Below are positions 11,490-22,445 of a DNA stretch of 64,000 bases, piece by piece. The translations under genes were made by a program, and so were the position numbers. The notes under the pieces are model-generated. The model was given only the letters and a program-made list of their open reading frames with translations, did not search any database and was not told where the DNA came from. Numbering within the stretch: the stretch's first letter is position 1; the number at the start of each line of letters is the position of its first letter. The stretch spans positions 203,254,390-203,318,389 of the forward strand of contig JASEVX010000001.1 in NCBI GenBank assembly GCA_031761405.1. Reading direction: 5' to 3'. Origin of the DNA: Serripes groenlandicus (Eukaryota > Mollusca > Bivalvia > Cardiida > Cardiidae).

Positions 11490-11548
11490 TATTATGGCAT
11501 TAGTGGCTTCCCTCCTGGGCGCTGAGGGTTGTGGGGTTAGCATTACGA
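11490..11548 (+). repeat. SINE core fragment
   Basis: TGGCTTCCCTCCTGGGCGCT ... TTAGCATTAC matches the middle of the SINE at 54960-55213. It has no head or tail and lies within HINE sequence. Confidence 0.5.
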
Positions 11549-12483
11549 GAACTTTGGTTGCTGCGGCATCAGAAAGGGGGCAAAATGCCTAAATTCTTCT
11601 CCTCTTAATTTGCTCATCTTATTTTAAGATAATTAAGTAGAAATGTTCCTTGGGTGACCTTCTACAATAATTGTTCAAGCAATGTTGATTTGTTGAAAAA
11701 CTTGGCAACTAGGTGGCATTAGAAAAGGGGTAAAATAATGTTTTGCTTTAAATGATATTGCCTCCTAATTCACTGGATCAAATTCAACAAAACTTCACAG
11801 GAATGTTCCTTTGGTAGTCAAATTTGTTGAAAGATTTAAATTCTTTGTAGAACTTTGGTTGCTGCAGCATCAGAAAGGGGGGATAGCCAAACTTTCAAAT
11901 TCTCCACCTTTGAATCCTCTTTTCAGATTCGAAAATTATTTGAGTGCCTCCAATTTTTTTTAAACTATATTGATTAATTGATAAACATGAAAGCCAGGAT
12001 TATTAAACAATAATAACAGTTTCAACAAATTCTCATGACTTTTGTTTCTCAAGTCTTATCTGACCCTCTTAGTAAACGACTTTTGAAAACATTCTGAAAA
12101 ATGTAGCAGTTTCTCATTTGATTATTATTTTTCAAAACTATCCGCTAATTACAGTCTCTTTATATTAGAGATTTTCCCGATTTTTGTCTCAATGTTTTCA
12201 AGACTACACCTATCTGACCTTCTTGTAGACGACTTTTCAAAACATTCTGAGAAATGGAGCAGTAAATCTGTTGGCAAAATGTTTTAAAATCAACCCACTT
12301 ATTACAGTTTCAATTTTAGAGATTTTACCGTGTTGCTTTCTCTTATCTGACTCTAAGCAAACAACTTTTGAAAATATTTTGACAAATGGAGCAATTTATC
12401 CATTGGCATTTTTTTTTTCAATCAATCCACTAATTACAGTTTCAATGTTAGAGATTTTCCCTATTAAAATTTTGTTTGGTTGA

Positions 12484-12715
12484 AAACACTTTCCCACATA
12501 CAGACACTTTCTGATGCATTGATCTGCATCATAATACTTTTGTAAACATTTTGGAAAAATGAGAAATTGCACATTATGAGCAATGTCTCTCTAAGACTCT
12601 TTTGATCTCAAAGTATTCAACTTTTATCAATATTATACTTTCAGTTGATATTTTCAATATTTTTGCTTATATGTTATCAAAGTCGTCAAATGCAGATTTG
12701 TTTGGACCATTATGG
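12484..12715. repeat. Highly decayed copy of the TTAA-MITE
   Basis: Retains ACTTTCCCACATACAGAC, an internal AAATTGCACATTATGAGCAATG hairpin region and CAAAGTCGTCAAATGCAGATTTG near its end. Termini and TTAA sites are lost. The preceding 12000-12480 repeats further fragments (GAGATTTTCCC, GACTTTTGAAAAC). Confidence 0.45.
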
Positions 12716-12724
12716 TCCTCTTGT

Positions 12725-13520
12725 CTTAATGATATGTAGGCCAAGCTTCATATGGGTCATGTCTAGTAATAAAACAGGGTCTGACTAGGCCAAGTTGAAG
12801 GGAAATTTTGTTTATACTCTAGATTTTGCTTACCTGACTGCCACCATGGTAGTCTTGTTTCTGATTGGAAATTGGTCAGTTATAAAAGCTTTTGAAAAAG
12901 GTACAAGAAGTATAAAACTGTTTAGCTTGTGGTGAACTGTTGTGACGTCCTGAAGCCCGTCAACCGTTTTTCTGGACGTCCGTCATCAATTTTTGACATC
13001 CCTTTAACAATTGTTTGGTTTGGGCGTAAACTTAGTAGGAATGATTCTTAGGTGATCATCTTTCAAAATTGTTCAAAGAAATTAATTCAATGCAGAACTC
13101 TGGTTTCAATAGCAATAGAAAAGAAAAGCCTTAAAAATCTTCCTGTCTGGAACAGAAAGGTCTAAATCTTAAATATTTAGCTTTAACTTTGTCTACGTGT
13201 TCCTCTGCCAAGATTGTTCAAATGATGATCTTGGTTCAAAATTTGCTTCAACCCCAACCCCTGGGGTCACCTGTTTTACATGGAGATATATACATAGGGA
13301 AAATCTTCTTTTCTGAAACTGAGAGGCCTAGAGCTTAGATATTTTTAATGTAGCATTAGCCATTTTTTTTCAAGTAAATACAGTGCTCCGGAAATCGGTC
13401 TGATGAAATTTTTGTCTACATAAAAATAAACCTTTTACTCAGAAAAATGTATTTGTTGTTTTGGAATAACCATGCACAATTGACATCAGAAGTACACGTA
13501 CATCATCCAGTATAGTGTAA
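12725..13520 (+). repeat. Decayed HINE fragments
   Basis: 12725-12857 is a unit of the AATATGGGTCATG type ending in hairpin GACTGCCACCATGGTAGTC and TTG at 12857. 12858-13520 is diverged sequence with CAAATTATGCCTC/GGGGTCACCTGTTTTAC words, shared with 16620-17000. No genes. Confidence 0.45.
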
Positions 13521-13521
13521 T

Positions 13522-14849
13522 TATGTCTCCTCCATTACATGGGGGTGACATATTGTTTTTGCCCATTCCGTCCGTCCTTCCGTCTGTCACACTTATTTCC
13601 GCTCAATAACTGAAGAACGCTTGGGCGTAGGAACTTCATACTTGGTATGCAGGTTGGTCATGACCAGTAGCTGACCCCTATTGATTTTGATAACAGAAGG
13701 TCAAAGGTCAAGGTCATGGTGACCTTGTGAGGTAAAAAATGGTTTCCGCTCAATAACTGAAGAACGCTTTGGCTGAGGAACTCCATACTTGGTATGCAGG
13801 TTGGCCATGCCTAGTAGAAGACCCCTATTGATTTTGATAAATAGTTTTTGCTTGGGCCCAGGAACTTCATACTTGATGTGCAGGTTGGTCACCACCAGCA
13901 AATGACCCCTATCAATTTTAAGGTCACTAGGTCAAAGTCACAGTGGTCAAGGTCACATCTGTCACACTTGTTTCCGCTCAATAACTGAAGAACGCTTGGG
14001 CATAGGATCTTTATACTTGGTATGCAGGTTGATCATGACCAGTAGATGACTTCTATTGATTTTGATGTCAGAAGGTCAAAGGTCAAGGTCATGGTCATGG
14101 TGACCTTGTGGGGTAAAAAATGGTTTCCGCTCAATAACTGAAGAACGCTTGGGCCGAGTAACTCCATACTTGGTATGCAGGTTCGCCATGCCCAGTAGAA
14201 GACCCTATTAATTTTGAGGTCAAAGTCAAGGTCACAGTGACCTTGAGCTGAAAGGTCACAGTGACAATGAGCTGAAACATTGTTTTTGCTTAATAACTGT
14301 AGAATGCTTTATATGGCCATGGAAGTTAATACTTGGTGTGCAGGTTGGTCACCACCAGTAGATGACCCCTATTGATTTTGAGGTCACTAGCTTAAAGGTC
14401 AAGGTCATGGTAACCTTCAGCTGAAAAATGGTTTCCTCTCAATAACTAAAGAATGCTTGTGTTGAGGAACTTCATACCTGGTGTGCAGGTTGGTCCTAAC
14501 CAGTAAATGACCTTTATTGAATTTGTTTGAATTTGAGGTCACGGTAACCTTCAGCTGAAAAATGTGTTTTACTCAATAACTCAAGAACGCTTATACCCAG
14601 AACTTCATACTTGGTGTGCAGCTTGGTCCTAACCTGTAGATGACCCCTATTTATTTTGATGTCAGTTGGTCAAAGGTCAAGGTCGCGGTGACCTTTGGCT
14701 GAAAAATGGTTTCCGCTCAATAACTGAGGATTGACACTGTTGCTTCATCTCCAGTCCATAACTAAAAAATTCATCTCCATCATTTCTTTTCCTCCCTTAC
14801 GACCACACAAATGGGGAGACAAGCGCTTTTTCAAAAAAGCAATCTCTAG
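13522..14849 (+). mobile_element. HINE family C, copy 1
   Basis: Starts TATGTCTCCTCCATTACATG, with leader CCGTCCGTCCTTCCG. It ends ATGGGGAGACA, hairpin GCTTTTT-C-AAAAAAGC at 14825-14840, AATCT and CTAG at 14846-14849, followed by TTA. TGTCTCC/GGGGAGACA is the subterminal inverted repeat. The core holds units of about 150 bp with CTCAATAACTGAAGAACGCT and GGTCAAAGGTCAAGGTCA. A near-identical copy lies at 25276-26833. Confidence 0.8.
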
Positions 14850-15225
14850 TTATATTCAAATTGAAGGGAACTCTTGTTAACACTCTGGTCAGAATGTTTG
14901 TCGGAATTATGTCTAGGTCAATTTCGAATATGGGTCATATTGGATCAGAAACTAGGTCAATAAAGGAAAATATTGTTCAAACTCCGGAGGCCGCATTTTT
15001 ACTTTGAGCAAGTTGAAACTTTGTCAGAATGTTGTCTTGATGATATCTAGTCCATGTTGGAATATGGGTCATATCAGGTAAAAAAATATAAATCACTAGG
15101 CCAAATGAAGGAAAATATTGTTAACACTGTGGAGGTTGCATTCAGAATAATTGTCTTGATGTGTTTTGCATTGCAGTACATTGTATAATTAAGGTGAGCG
15201 ATCCAGGGCCATCATGGCCCTCTTG
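14850..15225 (+). mobile_element. HINE family A 3' portion
   Basis: Units with ATATGGGTCATATTGG, ending TTAAGGTGAGCGATCC, hairpin AGGGCC-ATCAT-GGCCCT and CTTG at 15222-15225. It closely matches the 3' part of the intact copy at 30693-31701. The family C element to its left has probably displaced or replaced its 5' part. Confidence 0.65.
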
Positions 15226-15910
15226 TTTGTGCTAGTGCTTTCATATTTGGAATATAGTTACATCTTATACCTTTATTCACATTGAATGCTGTAGGTGCTG
15301 AGTGTGACCTTCTTTTTTGGGTAAAAAAACATGATTTTCTGTGGTTAAAGTTTTAGGGCAAGTTGGATATTTTTTTTTTTTTCTCAATAAATACTTGTGC
15401 TAGGGCTTTCATATTTTGAATATAATTACATCTAATACCTTTCTTCATATTGTATGCTGAAGATTAAGAGTGTGACCTTTTAGGGGTAAAAGATATGGTT
15501 TTGGCCGGTTAAAGTTTAAGGGCAAGTTGGCATTTTCATTTAATTTTTAAATTTTTCTCAATAAGTATTTGTGCTAGGGCTTTCATATTTGGAATATAGT
15601 TACATCTTATACCTTTCGTCACATTGAATGCTGAAGATGCTGAGTCAGTGACCTTCTTTTTGGGGTAAAAGATATGATTTTGGCCGGTTAAAGTTTTAGG
15701 GCAAGTAGGAATTTTCATTTATTTTTAACTTTTTCAAAATAAGTACTTGTGCTAGGGTTTTCATATTTGGAACATAATTACATCTAATACATTTCTTCAT
15801 ATTGTATGCTGAAGATGCTGATTTAGACCTTCTTTTTGAGGTAAAAGACATGCTTTTGGGTGGTTAAAGTTTTAGGGCAAGTTTGGATTTTCATTTAAAT
15901 TTTTAATTTT
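15226..15910 (+). repeat. Four ~170-bp tandem units
   Basis: GTGCTAGGGCTTTCATATTTG recurs near 15229, 15397, 15570 and 15749, each unit ending in TTAAAGTTTTAGGGCAAGT and a poly-T tract. It is probably the core of another HINE whose ends are not recognisable. A related scrap is at 17240-17330. Confidence 0.7.
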
Positions 15911-16500
15911 TCTCAATTTTTTAAATAAATTAGTTTTTCCTTTTATTCAGTCAGACAGATGGACATTATCGAATTATTTGGATATATTATTGAATAAGCT
16001 ATCGACTGGTATGTTTGCTTTGTCATGCTGTTGTAAAATAAGGTAGAAATCGGCCGTTAAAAGTGAGCACGAAATCAATGCGAAAATGTCTCAAATATTT
16101 GTTTTTGTAAAGAACCGCACGAAACCAATCGACACTAATTTTAATTATTAAAAGGCATTCCACTTTGCTACAATCAACTCGCGATTAAATAATTAGAGAG
16201 CAATTTCACTAATCTTGCCTCTGAATACATATCTTAACCGATTGCGTAAATCGCTAATCTATCAAATCTCCCCAGGCTTTATTTTACACGCGACAAACAG
16301 TTTGAGGGTTTGATGAAAGACGGTTGTAACTACAAATTGATAAAGATGTAGTTACAACTGTTTGCATACATCCATCGAGTTGAAGGTACCCAACTGTACA
16401 TCGTGTACACACACACAGCCACTATTGATTTTTTAAACCGACGCGCTGTGAATGTGGTATTTTATAGCTTTAAAGGTAAAAGCTATTTACCGGTGGGAAT
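15911..16500. other. Unique sequence upstream of the zinc-finger locus
   Basis: No recognisable repeat or gene. An inverted repeat GTTGTAACTAC / GTAGTTACAAC lies at about 16324-16360 with a 14-bp spacer. This could hold promoter or first-exon sequence of the zinc-finger gene, but nothing in the sequence proves it. Confidence 0.4.
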
Positions 16501-17230
16501 TTTTTGATATTTGTGGTTAGTGATCGGGAAAAAGAGCAAAAATGGGACTGTCGGCAATGCCATTTTCTTCTGAGCCAATTTGAGCCATTGGCTCAAATAG
16601 CGAACGACAGCTTGAGCCCTGCGCGGCATTGTCTTGTGGTCCTCTACCAAGATAATTCAAATTATGCCTCTGGGTTTAAAATTGGCCCCAACCCGGGGAT
16701 CACCTGTTTTACAAAGTGTTATGTAGGGAAAAACTTCGAAATCTTCTCGTCTGAAATCGAAATGCCCAGAGCTTAGATATTTTTTTGTGTAGCATAATTT
16801 ATGTCTCTTGGTTTTTCTACCAAAAGTGTTCATATTATGCCCCTGGGAGCAAAATTGTGATATTTAGGGGAAAACTTGAACTTTAAAAATCTTCATGTCT
16901 GAAACTGAAAGGCATAGACCTTGAGACATTTGGTATGTAGCATTATCTTATGGACCTCTACCAAAACTGTTTAAATTATGCTTCTATATTCAAGAGAGGA
17001 ATCCGCTAGCTGTCGATGCGCCATAAAACAATATACATTCATTCTATATTCAAGATAAGCTCCTGTAAAGGCTGTTATACAAAGAGATATATACAGAAAA
17101 ACGTTTTCACTATATTCTTATAGTGGACATTTTTAAAATTTTCTTGAATAAAATGGGCCCTCTTGGGGAGTGTAAAAATAGCCATCTGTGCAGGAGGTCA
17201 GAGCCCCCCCATTAAACATTAAAGGCATTA
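16501..17230 (+). repeat. Decayed ~190-bp tandem units
   Basis: Three diverged units carry TCTACCAA...TTCAAATTATGCC, CACCTGTTTTACA and GCTTAGATATTTTTTTGTGTAG. They are related to 13190-13400 and most likely an old HINE core. No coding signal. Confidence 0.5.
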
Positions 17231-17500
17231 TGGCCCCCTCATTTACATTTCGTATTTCTTGTAAGGCTTTTCAAACTTTGATCAAAATAACATCTAATAC
17301 CCTTTTTCACATTGTATGTTGTAGCCTAAACTACAGTATTTATTAAAACACATGGATTTTGTTGGATTATGATAATTTGACATTACTTTCTTGTTAGATT
17401 GGGTCAAAAATGTGCACACATATTTCATCTTTGTCCTTTACACTTGCATTGCATGATAGCCAAAGAGCAAGACATTTAATTACATGCATTTTTTTCTTTT

Positions 17501-17510
17501 CTATTTTCAG
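17501..17510 (+). other. Candidate 3' splice site of the zinc-finger exon
   Basis: CTATTTTCAG preceded by a long pyrimidine tract (TTTTTTCTTTT). The sequence after it changes character and leads into finger-derived sequence, so it may be the acceptor of the large zinc-finger exon. No start codon in the finger frame follows immediately. Confidence 0.45.
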
Positions 17511-17756
17511 TTCATCCAATGATACCAAAAGCTCATCTCAACTCAGCAGATACATGTGATGAATCCACATTATTATAATGTGTTTGTATATGTACAATGT
17601 GATGAGAAGAGTCTGTTTGTGATACCAATGAGATCACATGTAAACATTCCATCTTGCTGAAAGGACATGCTTAAAAGATTCTTCAGAACAAATATTGAAT
17701 ATAATATATAGACAAGTTTGTCAGTTTAAACAGGGAGAGTTTTAGTATGATTAAGA

Positions 17757-18107
17757 AAGAAAACTAGATGAGATTTCTTATGAATGTAAATTCTGTTCAT
17801 TTGATTGTTAAACAAAAGATAATTGATAAGACATATGCAACAGTCTAATTGTTTATGATCAGAGAGAAACATTTTAAATGTTACTCATGTGAATATAACC
17901 GTATAAACAGTAGGAGTCCAATAATACATTAAGAGAATGCACTTTAGAGAAACTATAGGAGATTGAGATGTGTGAACATGAACGTTATAAACGTTTTCAA
18001 TATAACTATACATAAAATTATACACACCAGATAAACCATTCAAATGTGACTTCTGTGAGTATAAATGTACCAACAGTAAAAAGATCTAACCATACATAAG
18101 ACGATAC
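17757..18107 (+). pseudogene. Decayed C2H2 fingers upstream of the intact array
   Basis: Finger-like words persist in shifting frames: ...CATGTGAATATAACC... near 17888, and AAACCATTCAAATGTGACTT with GAGTATAAATGT near 18032-18065. At least three finger units can be seen, interrupted by stops and frameshifts. They show that the array once extended further 5'. Confidence 0.6.
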
Positions 18108-21100
18108 ATGATGGAGGGAAACCATGTAAGTGAAGCTTTAGTGAATATGGATCATAATTACAATGAAAGTATAAACAAACATGAACTGATACACACTGGA
18201 GATGAGCCATTTAAGTGTAACTTGTGTAAATTTGAATGTAATAACAGTGACAGCCTAATCATACATAATAGGATACATACTGGAGAGAAACCATTTAAGT
18301 GTAACTTGTGTGCTTTTGAATGTATTTACAGTGTAAACCTAATCCTACATAAGATGATACATACTGGAGAGAAACCATTTAAGTGTAACTTGTGTGAATT
18401 TGATTGTACTAACAGTGGCAGCCTAATTACACATTATAATATACATACTGGAGATAAACTATATAAGTGTAACTTGTGTGATTTTGAATGTAACAACAGT
18501 AACAATCTAACTGAACATAAGAGGAAACACACAGGAAAGAAGCAATTTAAGTGTAACTTGTGTGAATTTGAATGTAACAACAGTTACAATCTAACTGAAC
18601 ATAAGAGGAAACACACAGGAAAGAAGCAATTTAAGTGTAACTTGTGTGAATTTGAATGTAACAACAGTAACAATCTAACTGAACATAAGAGGATACACAC
18701 TGGAGAGAAACCATTTAAGTGTAACTTGTGTGAATTTAAATGTAATAACAGTGGCAGCCTAATCATACATTATAGGTTACATCCTGGAGAGATACCATTC
18801 AAGTGTAGCTTGTGTGAATTTGAATGTAACGACAGTAACAATCTAACTGAACATAAGAGGTTACACACTGAAGAGAAACCATTTACATGTGACTTGTGTG
18901 AATATATATGTAACAACAGTTACACCCTAACTGAACATAAGAGATTACACAGTGAAGAGAAACCATTTAAATGTGACTTGTGTAATTATGAATGTAAAAG
19001 GGAAAACGCATTTACCATACATAAGAGGAATCATACTGGAGAGAAACCATATAAGTGTAGCTTATGTGAATATAAATGTAAAAGCATAAGAAGCCTAACC
19101 AATCATAAAAGAGTACATACTGGGGAGCAACCATTTACGTGTAACTTTTGTGTATTTAAATGTAAAAGCAATAGCATGCTTACCAAACATAAGAGGATAC
19201 ATACTCGAGAGAACTCATTTAAGTGTAACTTGTGTGAATTCGAATGTAGTAAAATTGGCAGCCTAATTATACATTATAGGACACATACTGGAGAGAAACC
19301 ATTTAAGTGTAACTTGTGTGAATTTGAATGTAAAAACAGTGGCAGCCTAATTATACATTATAGGATACATACTGGAGAGAAACAATTTAAGTGTAACTTG
19401 TGTGAATATAAATGTAAAACCAGTAGCAGCCTAAACAAACATAAGAGAATACATACTGGAGATAAACCATATAAGTGTAACTTGTGTAAATATGCAAGTA
19501 CACGCAATGTTGATTTTATCAAACATAAGAAAACACACACTGGAGAGAAACCATTTAAGTGTAACTTGTGTGATTATGAATGTTATAAGAGTGACAAGCT
19601 AACCCTACATAAGATAATACATACTGGAGATAAACCATATAAGTGTAACTTGTGTGAATTTGATTGTAATAGCCAAGGTTGGCTAACTAAACATAAAAGG
19701 AAACACACTGGAAATAAATCATATAGGTGTAATTTGTGTGAATTTAAATGTAAAAGTCAAGGTTGGCTAACCATACATAAGAGGATACACACTGGAAATC
19801 AACCATATAAGTGTGACTTGTGTGAATATGCAAGTTCTAGCAATGTTGAACTTACCGAACATAAAATTACTCATACTAGAGATAAACCATATAAGTGTAA
19901 CTTGTGTAAATATGCAAGTACACGCAATGGTGATCTTACCAAACATAAGAAAACGCATACTGGAGAGAAACCATATAAATGTAACTTGTGTGAATATGCT
20001 TGTAATAATAGTTCCAGCCTTACCAACCACAAGAAGGGACATACTGGAGAGAAACCATATAAGTGTGACTTGTGTGATTATGCAAGTACTAGCAATGGTA
20101 GACTTATCAATCATAGGATAATTCATTCTGAAGAGAAACCACATAAGTGTGACCTGTGTGCATTTGCAAGTAATCATAGATACATACTTATCAAACATAA
20201 GAGGACCCATACTGGAGAGAAGCCATTTAATTGTAACTTGTGTGAATATAAATGTTATAAGAGTGGCAGGCTAATCCAGCATAAAAAAATACATACAGGA
20301 GAGAAACCATATAAGTGTAACTTGTGTGAATATGCAAGTTCTAACAATGTTGATCTATCCAAACATAAGATAATACACACTGGAGAGAAACCATATAAGT
20401 GTAACTTGTGTGAATATGAATGTAATAAGAGTGACAGACTTACCCAACATAAATCAATACATACTGTAGATAAACCATATAAGTGTAACTTCTGTGAATT
20501 TGCAAGTTCTAGAAAGTATTATCTTGCCAGACATACGAGATTACATACTGGAGAGAAACCATTTAAGTGTGAATTGTGTGAATATGCAAGTAATAATAGC
20601 TCAAGCCTTACCAACCACAAAAGGAAACATACTGGAGAGAAACCATATAAATGTAACTTGTGTGAATATGCAAGTGCAAGCAATTGTTATCTTAAAATAC
20701 ATAAAACAATTCATACTGGAGATAAACCATATAAGTGTAATTTGTGTGAATATGCTAGTAATCATAGCTACAGTCTTACCATTCACAAGAGGAAACATTC
20801 TGGAGAGAAACCATTTAAGTGTAACTTGTGTGAATATGCAAGTAATCAAAGCTACAGCCTTACCTGCCACAAGAGGAAACATACAGGAGAGAAACCATTT
20901 AAGTGTAACTTGTGTGAATATGCAAGTAATCATAGCTACAGTCTTACCATTCACAAGAGGAAACATTCTGGAGAGCAACCATTTAAGTGTAACTTGTGTA
21001 AATATGTAAGTTATCACAGCATCAACCTTACCATCCACAAGAGGAAGCACTCTGGGGAGAAACCATATAAGTGTGACTTATGTGAATACGCAAGTAATAA

Positions 21101-21656
21101 GAGATATCGCCTTACCATGCACAAGAAGACACATACTGGAGAGAAACCATTTAAATGTAACTTGTGTGAATATGCAAGTAAACATAGCTACAGCCTTACC
21201 ATCCACAAGAGGAAACATACTGGAGATAAACCATATCAGTGTAACTTATGTAAATATGCAAGTACTAGCAATAGCTGTCTTATCATACATAAGAGAAAAC
21301 ATTCTGGAGAGAAACCATATAAGTGCGATTTGTGTGAATACAAAAGTTATCATAAGCACAACATTACTGTTCACAAGAGGAAACATACAGGGGAGAAACC
21401 ATATCAGTGTAACTTGTGTGAATATGCAAGTAGTTTCAGTGGTGATCTTACCAAACATAAGAGAATTCATTCTGGAGATAAACCATTTAAGTGTGACTTG
21501 TGTGAATTCAAAAGTAATCATAGGACCAGCCTTACCACACATAAGAGGAAACACACTGGAGAGAAACCATATAAATGTAACTTGTGTAAATATGCAAGTA
21601 CTTGCAATGGTGATCTTACCAGACATAAGCGAATTCATTTGAAAGAAACCATTTAA
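18108..21656 (+). CDS. 41-finger C2H2 zinc-finger protein
   Basis: A 1,182-residue frame: 34 residues, then exactly 41 contiguous 28-residue fingers (41 x 28 + 34 = 1182) of form C-x2-C-x12-H-x3-H with TGEKP-type linkers. No KRAB, BTB, SCAN or other domain is present. Such proteins are nuclear, sequence-specific DNA- or RNA-binding factors; targets cannot be told from sequence. Fingers fall into two classes: one with a third Cys three residues after the zinc pair (CEFEC/CEYKC, mostly fingers 1-15) and one with YAS there (mostly 16-41). The first 34 residues include an out-of-frame remnant of a decayed finger, so the true start may be in an upstream exon. The stop lies in a frameshifted linker of the last finger. 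Internal 84-bp repetition is strong; antisense and other-frame long frames are shadows of it. Confidence 0.85.
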   Translation: MMEGNHVSEALVNMDHNYNESINKHELIHTGDEPFKCNLCKFECNNSDSLIIHNRIHTGEKPFKCNLCAFECIYSVNLILHKMIHTGEKPFKCNLCEFDCTNSGSLITHYNIHTGDKLYKCNLCDFECNNSNNLTEHKRKHTGKKQFKCNLCEFECNNSYNLTEHKRKHTGKKQFKCNLCEFECNNSNNLTEHKRIHTGEKPFKCNLCEFKCNNSGSLIIHYRLHPGEIPFKCSLCEFECNDSNNLTEHKRLHTEEKPFTCDLCEYICNNSYTLTEHKRLHSEEKPFKCDLCNYECKRENAFTIHKRNHTGEKPYKCSLCEYKCKSIRSLTNHKRVHTGEQPFTCNFCVFKCKSNSMLTKHKRIHTRENSFKCNLCEFECSKIGSLIIHYRTHTGEKPFKCNLCEFECKNSGSLIIHYRIHTGEKQFKCNLCEYKCKTSSSLNKHKRIHTGDKPYKCNLCKYASTRNVDFIKHKKTHTGEKPFKCNLCDYECYKSDKLTLHKIIHTGDKPYKCNLCEFDCNSQGWLTKHKRKHTGNKSYRCNLCEFKCKSQGWLTIHKRIHTGNQPYKCDLCEYASSSNVELTEHKITHTRDKPYKCNLCKYASTRNGDLTKHKKTHTGEKPYKCNLCEYACNNSSSLTNHKKGHTGEKPYKCDLCDYASTSNGRLINHRIIHSEEKPHKCDLCAFASNHRYILIKHKRTHTGEKPFNCNLCEYKCYKSGRLIQHKKIHTGEKPYKCNLCEYASSNNVDLSKHKIIHTGEKPYKCNLCEYECNKSDRLTQHKSIHTVDKPYKCNFCEFASSRKYYLARHTRLHTGEKPFKCELCEYASNNSSSLTNHKRKHTGEKPYKCNLCEYASASNCYLKIHKTIHTGDKPYKCNLCEYASNHSYSLTIHKRKHSGEKPFKCNLCEYASNQSYSLTCHKRKHTGEKPFKCNLCEYASNHSYSLTIHKRKHSGEQPFKCNLCKYVSYHSINLTIHKRKHSGEKPYKCDLCEYASNKRYRLTMHKKTHTGEKPFKCNLCEYASKHSYSLTIHKRKHTGDKPYQCNLCKYASTSNSCLIIHKRKHSGEKPYKCDLCEYKSYHKHNITVHKRKHTGEKPYQCNLCEYASSFSGDLTKHKRIHSGDKPFKCDLCEFKSNHRTSLTTHKRKHTGEKPYKCNLCKYASTCNGDLTRHKRIHLKETI

Positions 21657-22445
21657 GTGTGGCTTGTACATGAATATGTAAGTAATGATAAAATATTAGA
21701 GAAAACTTGTAAGTGTAACCTGTGTGAAATCGTAAGTATTAAATCATAGCTCCAGCCTTACCCTCCATAAGAGAAAACATACTAAAGGGAAACCGTTAAC
21801 CTGTGAATATGTGAAAAATCAAAGCTACAGCCTTACCAACAACAAGAGGAAACGTACTGGGGAGAAACCATATTAGTGCAATTTGTGTGAATATAAATGT
21901 AATAGCAATGACAGTCTTACCCAACATAAGTGGATAGTGGATAGATACTTAATAGCACCATCTTAGTTTGACTTGTGTGACTATGAATGTAATAGCAGTA
22001 GCTAGCTTACCAAACATAAGAGGATCACACTGGTGAGAAACCAAGTCAGAGTTCTTGTTTGAATATGAATGTAAAAGCAGTAGCAGGCTAACCATACATA
22101 GCTGTTACATATTGGAAATAAACCATTAAAGTGTAACTTGGATATGGAAGTATTCAAAGCTACGTCATACCATACACAAGATAATATACAATGGAAATAG
22201 ATCAAACTATGGTAAAAGTTTAACTTATGTGAATATGAATGTAATAGCAAAATAAGGCTAAACCAACACAGGTGGGTACATATTTGAGAGTACCCATTTA
22301 CATGTGACCTGTTTAAAAATGAATGTAGAAGAAGTATCATGCGTACAAAATGAAAGAGGAAACATACTGTAGAGAAACCATATATATATATATATATATA
22401 TATGTGTAACTGGCATGAATATGCAAGTACATGTATAAGCATAAG
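21657..22445 (+). pseudogene. About ten decayed C2H2 fingers downstream of the stop
   Basis: Finger words (TGTAACTTGTGTGAATATG, CTTACCAACAACAAGAGGAAAC, GGAGAAACCATATTAGTG) continue at roughly 84-bp spacing through 22440 with stops and indels. The stop at 21654-21656 arises because the last linker (expected CATTCTGGAGAGAAACC, here CATTTGAAAGAAACC) is 2 bp short. This segment may now be 3' untranslated sequence. Confidence 0.7.
22379..22404. repeat. (AT)n microsatellite inside a decayed finger linker
   Basis: GAGAAACC is followed by about twelve AT repeats and then GTGTAACTGGCATG. The tract sits exactly where intact linkers read CCATATAAGTGTAAC, so it probably grew from those two AT units. Confidence 0.8.

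Larger units (their letters stand above)
10012..12724 (+). mobile_element. Decayed HINE family A copy, heavily interrupted
   Basis: Starts TTTTTAGACTCACCTGATCTCAAGG..., with leader words TTAACTTTTAGC and units containing TTGGTTGCTGCGGCATCAGAA (11180, 11560, 11850). A terminal hairpin GGACC-ATTAT-GGTCC plus TCTTG lies near 12704-12723. Inside are a hAT MITE, a SINE, a SINE scrap and a decayed TTAA-MITE copy. Treating the whole span as one element is an inference from the shared unit type; boundaries are approximate. Confidence 0.45.

Noticed and set aside
19767..21671. Long open frames (140-190 codons) on both strands overlapping the zinc-finger array
   Set aside because: They are other-frame readings of the 84-bp repeat, which lacks stops in several frames because each unit is alike. 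No known domain.
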